NCBI RefSeq assembly: GCF_010548305.1
Contig: NZ_JAAGLV010000020.1
Span: forward strand, 94,227 to 158,226
Source: Streptomyces sp. SID13031
GTDB lineage: Bacteria; Actinomycetota; Actinomycetes; Propionibacteriales; Kribbellaceae
Direction of reading: 5' to 3'
DNA length: 64,000 bases
In this document: positions 17,462 through 26,017 of the stretch, piece after piece
Layout of the letters: the number at the start of each line of letters is the position of its first letter
Numbering within the stretch: position 1 is the stretch's first letter
The notes under the pieces: generated by a model
Told to the model about the DNA's origin: nothing
Database searches by the model: none
Seen by the model: the letters and a program-made list of their open reading frames with translations, nothing else
Program-made: the position numbers and the translations under genes

Positions 17462-18384
17462 TTGCTTCCTCTCAATGCTTCTACCCTCGCGAGCCGTGCT
17501 TCCCACTTGGCTGTGGTCGCTTGGTCTGCGGTTGGCAACTCTGGAGTCGGTACGAGGCGCTTCACCGGCAAGAAGCCGTTGACCGGCAGCAGCGGGTCTT
17601 CGACGACCTCTGCCGTGAACATAGAGACAGTGGCGAGGCCGCATGCGTAGGGGAGCTCGGGAAGAGCCGCCGCGAGCGCTACACCGGCAGCGATCCCGAT
17701 GGAGGTCTCCAACGCCGACGAGACCACTACCGGCAGCCCGATCTGCTCAGCGATGTCGAGGCAGGCCCGGACGCCACCGATCGGCTGCACCTTCAGTACG
17801 GCGATGTCGGCGGCCTCTAGCTTCTTCACCAGCATGGGATCCGCCGCCCGGCGGATGGACTCGTCTGCGGCAACCAGTACGTCGGTACGCCGCCGCACGG
17901 CCGCCAGATCCTCCACTGCGGCACAGGGCTGCTCGACGTACTCCAGGTCGAAGCGCTTGAGTTCCTTCAACGCATGCAGGGCTTCATCCACAGACCATGC
18001 CCCGTTGGCGTCGATCCGCACCTGCCCGTTGCCGATGGCGTCCCGGACGGCCTCCACCCGTTCCAGGTCGTCCCGCAGCGTCTGCCCCGGCTCAGCCACC
18101 TTGACCTTGGCCGTCGCGCACCCGGACGCCCGGACGATCGCAGCAGCCTTCTCGGGACCGATCGCCGGCACCGTGCAGTTCACCGGCACGAAGTCACGGA
18201 CAGCTTCCGGCCACCCGTCGTAGGCAGCCTCTCTCGCCGCTCGAAGCCAAGCCACACAGGTCGCATCGTCGTAATCCAGAAACGGCGACCACTCGGCCCA
18301 CCCCGCCGGCCCCTCGAACAGCATCCCCTCGCGCACGGTGATCCCACGGAACTTGTCCTTCAGCCCGATCGCGTAGGTGATCAC
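17458..18384 (-). CDS. menC: o-Succinylbenzoate synthase
   Basis: Enolase-superfamily enzyme (308 aa) that dehydrates SHCHC to o-succinylbenzoate. The catalytic Lys pair is in TAKVKVAEPG. Metal ligands are visible in VRIDANGAWS (Asp), YVEQP (Glu) and AADESIRR (Asp), and the second catalytic Lys is in IAVLKVQPIGG. It overlaps both neighbours by four bases. Length is typical of actinobacterial MenC. Confidence 0.93.
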   Translation of the reverse strand: MITYAIGLKDKFRGITVREGMLFEGPAGWAEWSPFLDYDDATCVAWLRAAREAAYDGWPEAVRDFVPVNCTVPAIGPEKAAAIVRASGCATAKVKVAEPGQTLRDDLERVEAVRDAIGNGQVRIDANGAWSVDEALHALKELKRFDLEYVEQPCAAVEDLAAVRRRTDVLVAADESIRRAADPMLVKKLEAADIAVLKVQPIGGVRACLDIAEQIGLPVVVSSALETSIGIAAGVALAAALPELPYACGLATVSMFTAEVVEDPLLPVNGFLPVKRLVPTPELPTADQATTAKWEARLARVEALRGSK

Positions 18385-19484
18385 CGCACACCCTCCAGCA
18401 ACCGCTGCCGATCAACCTTGCCCGAAGCAAGCATCGGCAACTCGCTCAACCCGACCACCTGCCGAGGAGCCCAGGTCCGCGGCAACACCTCGCTGACAAA
18501 GTCCCGCAACTCGTCCCGCCCTACTTCCCCCACAACAAACGCAACCACCCGCGAACCCCACTCAGCATCAGGGACCCCCAACACAACGGCATCCTTCACC
18601 TCCGGATGCTCCACCAACCGAGCCTGCACAGCAGTCAGCGTCACATTGACCCCACCGGAGATGACGACATCGTCCACCCGCCCAACCACCCGCAACCGGC
18701 CGTCCACGATCTCCCCCCGATCCTGCGTCCGGAACCACCCGTCCCGCAGTACCGCGGCAGTCACCTCCGGCTGCAACCGATACCCGGAGAAAAGCGTCGG
18801 TCCTTTGATCAGGATCCTGTTGTCGTCCAGCCGCAGCGAGGTCCCCGGGAGTGGTTCGCCTGCGTAGACGCAGCCGCTGCCGGTCTCGGTCATCCCGTAG
18901 GACGGGATCGCCGTCACACCCACTGCGATCGCTCTCGCCTTCAGGTCGGCCGGCATTGCGGCGCCGCCGATGATGATCGCGTTGAACCTTCGGAGCATGT
19001 CCTGGTCCTGGGGGGTTTCCAGGTAGCGGGCCAGCTGGGTCGGCACCATCGCCGTGTACTGCCGTTCCGCGGTCAGCGCCAGCACGCCTTCGGCGAAGGT
19101 CGGGTGATCTCCCGCGATCACCGGCGCATAGCCCGCGAGCACCGATCGGGTGAGCACCTGCAGTCCGCCTACGAAGTACGGCTGCATGGGGAGCAACCAC
19201 TGGCCGGGGCCGCCGAGTCGGTCGTGGGTGGCCGTGGCGGAGGCGATCAACGCGCTGGTGGAGAGCAGCACGCCCTTGGGTTCGCCGGATGAGCCAGAGG
19301 TGGCCAGTACCACCCCGACGTCGGGCTCGAGTGGTTCCTCCGGTGCCACCGCCTGCTGCACGCGCGCCGCCGCGGCGGGGTCTCCAGGCAACGGGGCGAA
19401 CGCAGTACCGGTGCCATCGAGCAGGGCGGTCAGGGCCGCCAGCACGGCATCCGGGGTGCCAGGGACCAGGCGCAACGTAGACAT
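18381..19484 (-). CDS. menE: o-Succinylbenzoate-CoA ligase
   Basis: An acyl-CoA synthetase (367 aa) that activates o-succinylbenzoate. The ATP-binding loop is LATSGSSGEPKGVLLS. The later motifs IPSYGMTETGSGC, GWFRTQDRGEI and the GRVDDVVISGG hinge are present, with the C-terminal Lys in ASGKVDRQ. It is shorter than the Bacillus enzyme, as is usual for actinobacterial MenE. It is the first gene of the menE-C-D operon and is divergent from menA, with 89 bp between the starts. Confidence 0.92.
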   Translation of the reverse strand: MSTLRLVPGTPDAVLAALTALLDGTGTAFAPLPGDPAAAARVQQAVAPEEPLEPDVGVVLATSGSSGEPKGVLLSTSALIASATATHDRLGGPGQWLLPMQPYFVGGLQVLTRSVLAGYAPVIAGDHPTFAEGVLALTAERQYTAMVPTQLARYLETPQDQDMLRRFNAIIIGGAAMPADLKARAIAVGVTAIPSYGMTETGSGCVYAGEPLPGTSLRLDDNRILIKGPTLFSGYRLQPEVTAAVLRDGWFRTQDRGEIVDGRLRVVGRVDDVVISGGVNVTLTAVQARLVEHPEVKDAVVLGVPDAEWGSRVVAFVVGEVGRDELRDFVSEVLPRTWAPRQVVGLSELPMLASGKVDRQRLLEGVR

Positions 19485-19573
19485 GTCTCTCCGAGCGTAC
19501 GGCGCGACCCCGGCGAGGCCGCAGCCTGTGCCGCCTGCAAGCCCTTACCGGCGGGCTGACAGAATCGTTCGCC

Positions 19574-20446
19574 ATGGCTACCCCTGCCCAGTGGATCGAA
19601 GGCGCACGCCCTCGCACGCTGCCCGCCGCGATCGCCCCCGTGCTCGTCGGTACCGGCGCAGCCGCCTACCTCGACGACTTCGTCTGGTGGAAGGCCCTGC
19701 TCGCGCTCGGCGTCGCCCTGATGCTGCAGATCGGCGTCAACTACGCCAACGACTACAGCGACGGCATCCGAGGCACCGATGAGAACCGGGTCGGCCCGCT
19801 GCGCCTGGTAGGCGCCAAGGTGGCCAGCCCGCAGCAGGTGAAGACCGTCGCGTTCACCTGCTTCGGCATCGGCGCAGTGCTCGGCCTGGTGCTGGCCGCA
19901 ACGACCACCTGGTGGCTACTGGTCCCGGGAGCCGCCTCGATCCTCGGAGCCTGGTTCTACACGGGCGGCAAGAAGCCCTACGGCTACCGGGCGCTTGGCG
20001 AGATCAGCGTCTTCCTGTTCTTCGGCCTCGTCGCAGTACTCGGTACTACCTACGTCCAGGCCGAGGAGCTGCACTGGACTGCTGTAGCCGGCGCCGTGGC
20101 CATCGGCAGCATCGCCTGCGCACTCCTGGTCGCCAACAACCTGCGAGACATCCCCACCGATTCGGTGACCGGCAAGCGCACGCTGGCCGTAGTACTGGGT
20201 GCTGCCCGCTCCCGCCGCCTGTACGCCGGCCTGATCGCGCTCGCCTTCATCCTGGCGATCCTGTCGGCCCTGGCGACTCCCTGGACCCTCCTGGCACTGA
20301 TCGCTCTGCCGCTGGCCGTGAAAGCCGTCAAGACAGTCATGAGCGACGCCGTCGGCCCAGCGCTCATCCCAGTACTCCAGGGCACAGGCCTCACCGAACT
20401 CCTCTACGCAGTCGGCCTTACCACCGGTCTCTTCCTAGGAAACTAG
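19574..20446 (+). CDS. menA: 1,4-Dihydroxy-2-naphthoate polyprenyltransferase
   Basis: UbiA-family membrane prenyltransferase (290 aa) that attaches the polyprenyl tail to DHNA. The first Asp-rich motif is NYANDYSDGIRGTDENR and the second lies in NNLRDIPTDSVTGKRTL. Eight to nine hydrophobic segments are visible. The 3' end overlaps the convergent PLP-lyase gene by four bases. The upstream divergent gene is menE. Confidence 0.94.
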   Translation: MATPAQWIEGARPRTLPAAIAPVLVGTGAAAYLDDFVWWKALLALGVALMLQIGVNYANDYSDGIRGTDENRVGPLRLVGAKVASPQQVKTVAFTCFGIGAVLGLVLAATTTWWLLVPGAASILGAWFYTGGKKPYGYRALGEISVFLFFGLVAVLGTTYVQAEELHWTAVAGAVAIGSIACALLVANNLRDIPTDSVTGKRTLAVVLGAARSRRLYAGLIALAFILAILSALATPWTLLALIALPLAVKAVKTVMSDAVGPALIPVLQGTGLTELLYAVGLTTGLFLGN

Positions 20447-21564
20447 CGGACCGGCTCGCGCCAGCGGCCCGACTGGGCGAAGCCTTCCAGGGTCTCGGTG
20501 TACGGCGCGAGGTCGATCCCGTTGCGCTTGAGCCAGTCGTCGTCGTAGTACGTGTCGCCGTACCGGTCGCCGCTGTCGCACAGCAGCGTCACGATGCTCC
20601 CCTGCACGCCTGTCCGCCGCATCTCCGCCGCCAGCCGCAAGGAACCCCACAGGTTCGTCCCGGTCGAGCCGCCGACCAGCTTGCCCATCGCCTTCGAGCA
20701 GAACCGCATCGCCGCGATCGAGGCGGCATCCGGTACTGCGATCATCCGGTCGACCACGCCGAGCACGAACGACGGCTCCACCCGGGGCCGGCCGATCCCC
20801 TCGATCCGCGACGGGCGGCCGGTGGCGAAGTCGCCGTCACCGGACTCGAAGGCGGGGAAGAAGGCCGAGTTCTCCGGATCGACCACGGCCACCGAGGTGT
20901 CGTGCCGCTGGTACCGGACGTAGCGCCCGATCGTCGCCGACGTCCCGCCCGTGCCCGCGCCGACCACGATCCAGGTCGGCACCGGGTGCTGCTCGAGGCT
21001 CAGCTGACTGAAGATCGACTCGGCGATGTTGTTGTTGCCGCGCCAGTCGGTGGCGCGCTCGGCATAGGTGAACTGGTCCATGTAGTGCCCGCCGGTCTCC
21101 TCGGCGAGCCGCTTGGCCTCGCCGTAGATCTGGCCGGAACGCTCGACGAAGTGGCAGCGGCCGCCGTAGAACTCGATCAGCTCGATCTTCTCCGGGCTCG
21201 TCGACGCCGGCATCACCGCGATGAACGGCAACCCGAGCAGCCGGGCGAAGTACGCCTCGCTGACCGCGGTGGAGCCGCTGGACGCCTCGATCACCGTGGC
21301 GCCCTCGCCGATCCAGCCGTTGCACAGGGCGTACAGGAACAGCGACCGGGCGAGCCGGTGCTTGAGCGAGCCGGTCGGATGCACCGACTCGTCCTTCAGA
21401 TACAGCTCGACCCCGGCCGCGGCCGGCATCGGGAACACGTGCAGATGCGTGTCGGCGCTGCGGTTGGCATCGGCTTCGACGAGCCGGATCGCTTCGGAGC
21501 CCCAGATCCGAGCTTTGTCGTCGCGCCGATCCACTTCCCGGGAGGGCACTGGGCGGTTACTCAT
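20443..21564 (-). CDS. PLP-dependent cysteine synthase-fold lyase (Cds1-like)
   Basis: A 373-aa fold-type II PLP enzyme. The Schiff-base Lys is predicted at 68 in TGSLKHRLARS, and the phosphate-binding loop is ASSGSTAVSEA. Segments such as HYMDQFTYAERATDWRGNNNIAESIF resemble, from memory, the mycobacterial Rv3684/Cds1 group, described as L-cysteine desulfhydrase. Conversion of cysteine to H2S, pyruvate and ammonia is therefore likely, although a cysteine- or cystathionine-synthase-like reaction cannot be excluded. It is convergent with menA. Confidence 0.78.
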   Translation of the reverse strand: MSNRPVPSREVDRRDDKARIWGSEAIRLVEADANRSADTHLHVFPMPAAAGVELYLKDESVHPTGSLKHRLARSLFLYALCNGWIGEGATVIEASSGSTAVSEAYFARLLGLPFIAVMPASTSPEKIELIEFYGGRCHFVERSGQIYGEAKRLAEETGGHYMDQFTYAERATDWRGNNNIAESIFSQLSLEQHPVPTWIVVGAGTGGTSATIGRYVRYQRHDTSVAVVDPENSAFFPAFESGDGDFATGRPSRIEGIGRPRVEPSFVLGVVDRMIAVPDAASIAAMRFCSKAMGKLVGGSTGTNLWGSLRLAAEMRRTGVQGSIVTLLCDSGDRYGDTYYDDDWLKRNGIDLAPYTETLEGFAQSGRWREPVR

Positions 21565-21669
21565 CTGGTCAGGCTAGGACAGGACGCTCTGTTTCGGTAT
21601 TCCTACTCTCTGCAACCGGACCTTTGGCGAGCTAAGTTGGACGTCACACAACGACCCGGTGGGGGAACG

Positions 21670-22686
21670 ATGAGCGAGAACGACGAGCGGCCGACGCGGC
21701 AGCGGGCGACCTTGACCGACATCAGCTCGCGGGCCTGGGAGCACCCCGCCGACCGCGGCGCGCTGGTCGCGCTACGGCAGCTCAAGGGCTTCGACTTCGT
21801 CCTTCGGAAGATGTCCGGGCTGATCAACGAGCGCGCCTTCCGGCTGCAGTACCTCGGCTCGGCGATCCGGGTCGACGAGCGGCAGTTCCCGAAGATCCAC
21901 CGGCTCTACACCGAGGCCGCGACGACGCTCGACGTCCGCCAACTGCCCGAGCTGTACGTCACCAACAGCCCGATCTGGAACGCGGTCACGATCGGCATGG
22001 ACAAGCCGTTCATCGTGCTCAACAGCGCGCTCGTCCAGGGCCTCGACGACGAGGAGACCCGGTTCATCCTCGGCCACGAGCTCGGGCATGCGCAGAGCGG
22101 CCACGCGCTGTACCAGTCGTTGCTGCTCTGGCTGATGCGCCTCACGGGGGCCGTCAACTGGATGCCGATCGGCGCTTTCGGTCTCCGCGCGATCATCGCC
22201 GCGCTGCACGAGTGGTCCCGCAAGGCCGAGCTGTCGGGCGACCGGGCCGGCCTCCTCGCAGTACAGGACCCGGCGGCGGCGCTGCGCGTGCAGATGAAGC
22301 TTGCGAGTGGCGGGCAGCTCGACCAGCTCGACACGACCGCCTTCCTTGCCCAGGGCACGGAGTACGAGAGCTCCGGCGACCTGCGCGACAGCGTGCTCAA
22401 GCTGCTGCTGCTCGAGGCGCAGACCCACCCGCTGGCCGTCATCCGCGCGCACGAGCTGCGCCGCTGGGTCGACGAGGGTGAGTACACCGCGATCGTCTCC
22501 GGCACCTACCCCAAGCGCCAGGACGACAACGACGCCTCGATGACGCAGGAGGCGAAGAACGCGGCCAAGTCGTACTCCGACGCCTTCGCCCGCTCCCAGG
22601 ACCCGCTGGCCAAACTCGTCCGCGACATGGGCGAGGGCCTCGGCGGCGTCCGCGACTGGGTCAGCTCCAAGTTCCCCCCGCGCTGA
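21670..22686 (+). CDS. M48 family metalloprotease
   Basis: A 338-aa zinc peptidase. The HExxH motif is HELGH at residues 136-140 within GHELGHAQSGH. The third ligand is probably the Glu of RKAELSGDRAG. One or two hydrophobic segments follow the active site (LLLWLMRLTGAVNWMPIGAFGL), suggesting membrane association, as in HtpX-type proteases. The ATG at 21670 is preceded by GGTGGGGGA. The C-terminal 80 residues are charged and of unknown role. Confidence 0.85.
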   Translation: MSENDERPTRQRATLTDISSRAWEHPADRGALVALRQLKGFDFVLRKMSGLINERAFRLQYLGSAIRVDERQFPKIHRLYTEAATTLDVRQLPELYVTNSPIWNAVTIGMDKPFIVLNSALVQGLDDEETRFILGHELGHAQSGHALYQSLLLWLMRLTGAVNWMPIGAFGLRAIIAALHEWSRKAELSGDRAGLLAVQDPAAALRVQMKLASGGQLDQLDTTAFLAQGTEYESSGDLRDSVLKLLLLEAQTHPLAVIRAHELRRWVDEGEYTAIVSGTYPKRQDDNDASMTQEAKNAAKSYSDAFARSQDPLAKLVRDMGEGLGGVRDWVSSKFPPR

Positions 22687-22729
22687 TAGTCAGTTGATGG
22701 CAGCCCCGTCGCCGCGAGAAGGTGGCGGG

Positions 22730-23212
22730 GTGATCGAACTTCATGAACTGACCGCCGACGCCTGGCAGACCTGGCGGGAGTTGCGGCTGGCCGCGCTCGA
22801 AGAAGCGCCGTACGCGTTCGGCTCGCAGCTGTCCGACTGGGTGGACGCCGAGGAGGAGCGCTGGCGGGCCCGGCTCGACCTGCCCGGCTCCCGCAATTTC
22901 GTCGCGGTCCTCGACGGTACGCCGGTGGGCATGGCGAGCGGCGTACGCACCGACGAGAACGGCGTCGTCGAGCTCATCTCGATGTGGATCGCCCCGGCCG
23001 GCCGAGGTCGCGGTATCGGCGACCAGCTGATGGCCCAGGTCGAGCACTGGGCCCGCGACAGCGCCGCCCACACCCTCCAGCTGGCAGTTGCCAATGGCAA
23101 CGACAGGGCGCGCGATCTCTACCTGCGCAGCGGTTTCCGCGACACCGACCTGCCCGGTGACCTGATGCCCGACGGCATCCACCACGAGATCGTGATGCGC
23201 AAACCCCTGTAG
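22730..23212 (+). CDS. GNAT family N-acetyltransferase
   Basis: A single-domain acetyltransferase of about 160 aa. The acetyl-CoA motif is visible as ISMWIAPAGRGRGIGDQLMAQVEHWA, and the C-terminal beta-strand region is NDRARDLYLRSGFRDTD. The GTG at 22730 has GAGAAGG seven bases upstream and is preferred over TTG 22694 or ATG 22697. The substrate is not predictable. It follows the M48 gene closely and may be co-transcribed with it. Confidence 0.82.
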   Translation: MIELHELTADAWQTWRELRLAALEEAPYAFGSQLSDWVDAEEERWRARLDLPGSRNFVAVLDGTPVGMASGVRTDENGVVELISMWIAPAGRGRGIGDQLMAQVEHWARDSAAHTLQLAVANGNDRARDLYLRSGFRDTDLPGDLMPDGIHHEIVMRKPL

Positions 23213-23221
23213 TTTCGAGCA

Positions 23222-23258
23222 CGAAGGGCCGCCTCCCCCTCCGGAAAGCGGCCCTTCG
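23222..23258. terminator. Bidirectional terminator hairpin
   Basis: Arms CGAAGGGCCGC (23222-23232) and GCGGCCCTTCG (23248-23258) enclose a 15-base loop. It lies between the convergent GNAT and DHA2 transporter genes, so it probably serves both. Confidence 0.75.
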
Positions 23259-23273
23259 AGTACTGCGGTGAGG

Positions 23274-24827
23274 TCAGCCCATGTGGACCGGCTGGCCGTC
23301 TCCGGCCAGGTCCTGGTGCTTGACCGAGAGGCCGATCAGGGTGATGATCGCCGCGCCGACCCCGATGATCGCCGACACCAGGAACGCGGTGGTGAAACCG
23401 TGCGTGGTGGCGACGGCCTGGGCCTGCTTGGCCAGCTCGCCGGCCTGGTCAGGGGTAGCCTGCGACGCCTTCGCCAGGCCCGGTGCGAGCTCGGTGAACT
23501 TGTCCTTGATCGCGTTGGTGGAGACCGTGCCCAGCAGGGCCAGGCCGATCGCGCCACCGATCTGCTGGACGGTGTTCAGCACCGCCGAGCCGACCCCGGA
23601 GTCCTCGTCCGCGACGCCGCTGACCGCGGTCAGCGTGAGCGGCACGAAGATCAGGCCCATCCCGAACGCCAGCACCAGGATGTACGGCAGCAGGTGGCTG
23701 GCGTAGGTGGAGTCCACGTCGAGCCGGCTGAAGCCGAACATACCGGCCGCCATCAGCGCGCTACCGGCGCCGGAGATCCAGCGCGGGTCCATCCGGGCGA
23801 TCAGCGTCGAGGCGACCTGCGCGGCGACGATGATGCCGAAGCTGAACGGCAGGAAGGCGAAGCCGGTCTTGAGCGCGCTGTAGCCGAGCACGTTCTGGAT
23901 GTAGATGCCGAGGAAGTAGAACATCGAGAACATCGCCGCACCGACGATCAGCATCACGAAGAAGCTGACCCCACGGGTCCGGTTCGCGAGGATCCGGAAC
24001 GGCATCAGGGCGTGCCGGGAGCGGGCCTCGATGAAGAGGAACACCCCGATCAGGACCAGACCGCCGATGATGTAGAGCAGCGTGAGGGTGTCGCCCCAGC
24101 CCTTGGAGCCGGCGTTGGTCAGACCGTAGACGAGCGAGGTCAGACCGACCGTCCCGGTGATCGCACCAGGAATGTCGAACTTGCCACGCTGGCGGGCGGA
24201 TTCACCCAGGTACCGGAAGGCCAGCACCGCGACGATCAGGCCGATCGGGGTGTTGATGAAGAAGGTCCAGCGCCAGGACGCCTCGGTCAGCGCGCCACCC
24301 AGGATCAGTCCGACGGCCGCGCCGGCCCCGGACATCGCGGCGTACACGCCCATCGCGCGATTGCGCTCCTTGCCCGCCGGGAAGGTGGTGGTGATCAGCG
24401 CGAGCGCGTTCGGCGAGGCCGCCGCGGCCGCGAGGCCCTGCAGGATCCGGCTGGCGAGCAGTACGCCCTCGCTCTGCGCGATTCCGCCGATGAACGACGC
24501 GAGGCCGAACAGCACGACGCCGAAGATGAACACCTTGCGGCGGCCGAGGATGTCCCCGATCCGGCCGCCGAGCAGCAGCAGACCACCGAAGGCCAGCGCG
24601 TAGGCGTTGACGACCCACGGCAGCGATCCGTTGCTGAACCCGAGGTCGGTCTGGATGTGCGGCAGGGCGATGTTGACGATGGTGCCGTCGAGCACGACCA
24701 TCAGCTGCGCCATGGAGATCAGCGCGAGCGCGATCCCGAGATTGCGGTGGCCGTGCGCAGCCGGTTCAGCCACCTCGTCGGCCGGCCGCCCGGCCGGCGG
24801 ATCGGCCTTGATGACGTCTTCAGACAT
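23274..24827 (-). CDS. DHA2 family MFS drug transporter
   Basis: A 517-aa, 14-helix major facilitator transporter of the EmrB/QacA type. Characteristic segments are LDGTIVNIALPHIQTDLGF, GRIGDILGRRKVF, the motif C-like region GAGAAVGLILGGALTE and NTPIGLI. It probably exports hydrophobic cations or drugs by proton antiport. The TetR gene lies 62 bp upstream in the same orientation, and the two are likely one transcription unit under the operator at 25543-25559. Confidence 0.92.
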   Translation of the reverse strand: MSEDVIKADPPAGRPADEVAEPAAHGHRNLGIALALISMAQLMVVLDGTIVNIALPHIQTDLGFSNGSLPWVVNAYALAFGGLLLLGGRIGDILGRRKVFIFGVVLFGLASFIGGIAQSEGVLLASRILQGLAAAAASPNALALITTTFPAGKERNRAMGVYAAMSGAGAAVGLILGGALTEASWRWTFFINTPIGLIVAVLAFRYLGESARQRGKFDIPGAITGTVGLTSLVYGLTNAGSKGWGDTLTLLYIIGGLVLIGVFLFIEARSRHALMPFRILANRTRGVSFFVMLIVGAAMFSMFYFLGIYIQNVLGYSALKTGFAFLPFSFGIIVAAQVASTLIARMDPRWISGAGSALMAAGMFGFSRLDVDSTYASHLLPYILVLAFGMGLIFVPLTLTAVSGVADEDSGVGSAVLNTVQQIGGAIGLALLGTVSTNAIKDKFTELAPGLAKASQATPDQAGELAKQAQAVATTHGFTTAFLVSAIIGVGAAIITLIGLSVKHQDLAGDGQPVHMG

Positions 24828-24889
24828 GCTGGAATATCCCCTCTAGGTGTTACTGGCTTGTTGGTCGCTGCTCCAGGCCCCTGGCCGGT

Positions 24890-25501
24890 TCAGCTCACCT
24901 GCGACCCCCGCGCCGCAGGCATGATCACGTGATCGATCACGCGGAGTACGAGGTCGTCGGTCGGCACGATGCCGAGTACGAAGGACTGATGGACGATGAC
25001 GGCGGGAAGCGTCACCGAGAGAAGTTCGACGTCGATGTCGGCGGCGATCTCCCCACGCTCGACAGCGCGGCGGTAGATCGCGTCGGTGACCGCGATCCGG
25101 GGCGCCAGGAAGCGCTCCTGGAAAGCCGTCTTGAGATCTTCGTCGCGGTGCAGCGCGGTCAGCAGACCGGCCATCACCGACAGCGGCATCTCCTCGGTGA
25201 AACCACCCTCACCACACGAGATCGAGATCAGGTCGCCGCGCAGGCTGCCCGTGTCGACGTCGTCCGGCACCGGACAGCCCTTGGCCCGGCTGATCGCGTC
25301 GACCACGAGCTCCGCCTTGGTCGACCAGCGCCGGTACAGCGTCGCCTTGCTGGCCTTGGCGGCCGTGGCCACCGCGTCCATCGTCAGCCGGTCGTAACCG
25401 AGCTCGGCGAGAGCCGCGACGGTCGCGTCGAGAATCTCCTCCTCGCGCCCGCCCTCGACCCGCGGCCGCTGCCGCGGCCCTGCATCGGCGACATCCGTCA
25501 T
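24890..25501 (-). CDS. TetR/AcrR family transcriptional regulator
   Basis: A 203-aa regulator with the N-terminal HTH (residues 18-65: REEEILDATVAALAELGYDRLTM, then AKASKATLYRRW). The C-terminal ligand-binding domain is of the TetR_C type. I place the start at ATG 25501. A longer frame reaches 25582, but that extension would include the promoter and its 17-bp operator. It sits upstream of, and in line with, the DHA2 efflux gene, so it is presumably its repressor. Confidence 0.88.
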   Translation of the reverse strand: MTDVADAGPRQRPRVEGGREEEILDATVAALAELGYDRLTMDAVATAAKASKATLYRRWSTKAELVVDAISRAKGCPVPDDVDTGSLRGDLISISCGEGGFTEEMPLSVMAGLLTALHRDEDLKTAFQERFLAPRIAVTDAIYRRAVERGEIAADIDVELLSVTLPAVIVHQSFVLGIVPTDDLVLRVIDHVIMPAARGSQVS

Positions 25502-25535
25502 GGTCTCTACATCACCCTCGGTAGTCAGTTGATTG

Positions 25536-25566
25536 CTGATAGAACGAAACTGTTTCGTTTCATCAA
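25536..25566 (-). promoter_or_regulatory. TetR-efflux promoter with operator in the spacer
   Basis: On the minus strand a TTGATG -35 (25561-25566) and a TATCAG-like -10 (25536-25541) enclose a perfect 17-bp palindrome, AACGAAACTGTTTCGTT (25543-25559). A repressor bound there would block RNA polymerase directly. The palindrome is typical of TetR sites. It implies autoregulation of the tetR-efflux operon. Confidence 0.78.
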
Positions 25567-25689
25567 CTACGTTACGACTCATGTGAAGGCGTGCACAAAT
25601 GATTTTCTTCCATTCCCCGACGTGTCCTACGTCACTCTCAGTACCACCGGGGCACTGGTATCACGCCGCCCCGCCTGAACACACGCAAA

Positions 25690-25720
25690 AGCCGGCCCGC
25701 CATCAAATGGCGAGCCGGCT
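25690..25720 (-). terminator. Rho-independent terminator of the hemL-ccs operon
   Basis: Stem AGCCGGC-x-CGCCAT (25690-25703) pairs with ATGGCG-x-GCCGGCT (25707-25720) around a three-base loop. Read on the minus strand it is followed by TTTT. It lies 44 bp after the DUF4229 stop, at the end of the seven-gene operon. Confidence 0.85.
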
Positions 25721-25763
25721 GTCGACCAGTACTACGAAAGGCCGGTCAGTACTACGGGGTGGA

Positions 25764-26015
25764 TCAGTCCTCGTCCTCGGCCTTGCGAGCCGCTTCGATC
25801 CGGGACGTCATCCGGCCGGCGCGGGCCTCGATGCTGCCGGCCAGGCGGTCCCGGGCGGCGCGGAGGACGAAGAGGGAGAGGATCGAGGTGATGAGGAGGG
25901 CGATCAGGGCGATCGGCCAGGCACTCAGCCAGGTGTGGAAGGCGACCCAGAGGATGCCGAAGGAGACGAGGAAGAGGGCCAGCCGCAGGCCCGTGTAGAT
26001 GGCGAATTCCTTCAT
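25764..26015 (-). CDS. DUF4229 domain-containing small membrane protein
   Basis: An 83-aa protein with two hydrophobic segments (about residues 6-28 and 33-52), followed by a basic/acidic amphipathic tail (RAARDRLAGSIEARAGRM, ending KAEDED). It matches the DUF4229 pattern found in actinobacteria. It starts two bases after the ccsB stop and is the last gene of the cytochrome c maturation operon. The function is unknown, and the position suggests an accessory role in cytochrome assembly. Confidence 0.8.
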   Translation of the reverse strand: MKEFAIYTGLRLALFLVSFGILWVAFHTWLSAWPIALIALLITSILSLFVLRAARDRLAGSIEARAGRMTSRIEAARKAEDED

Positions 26016-26017
26016 CG

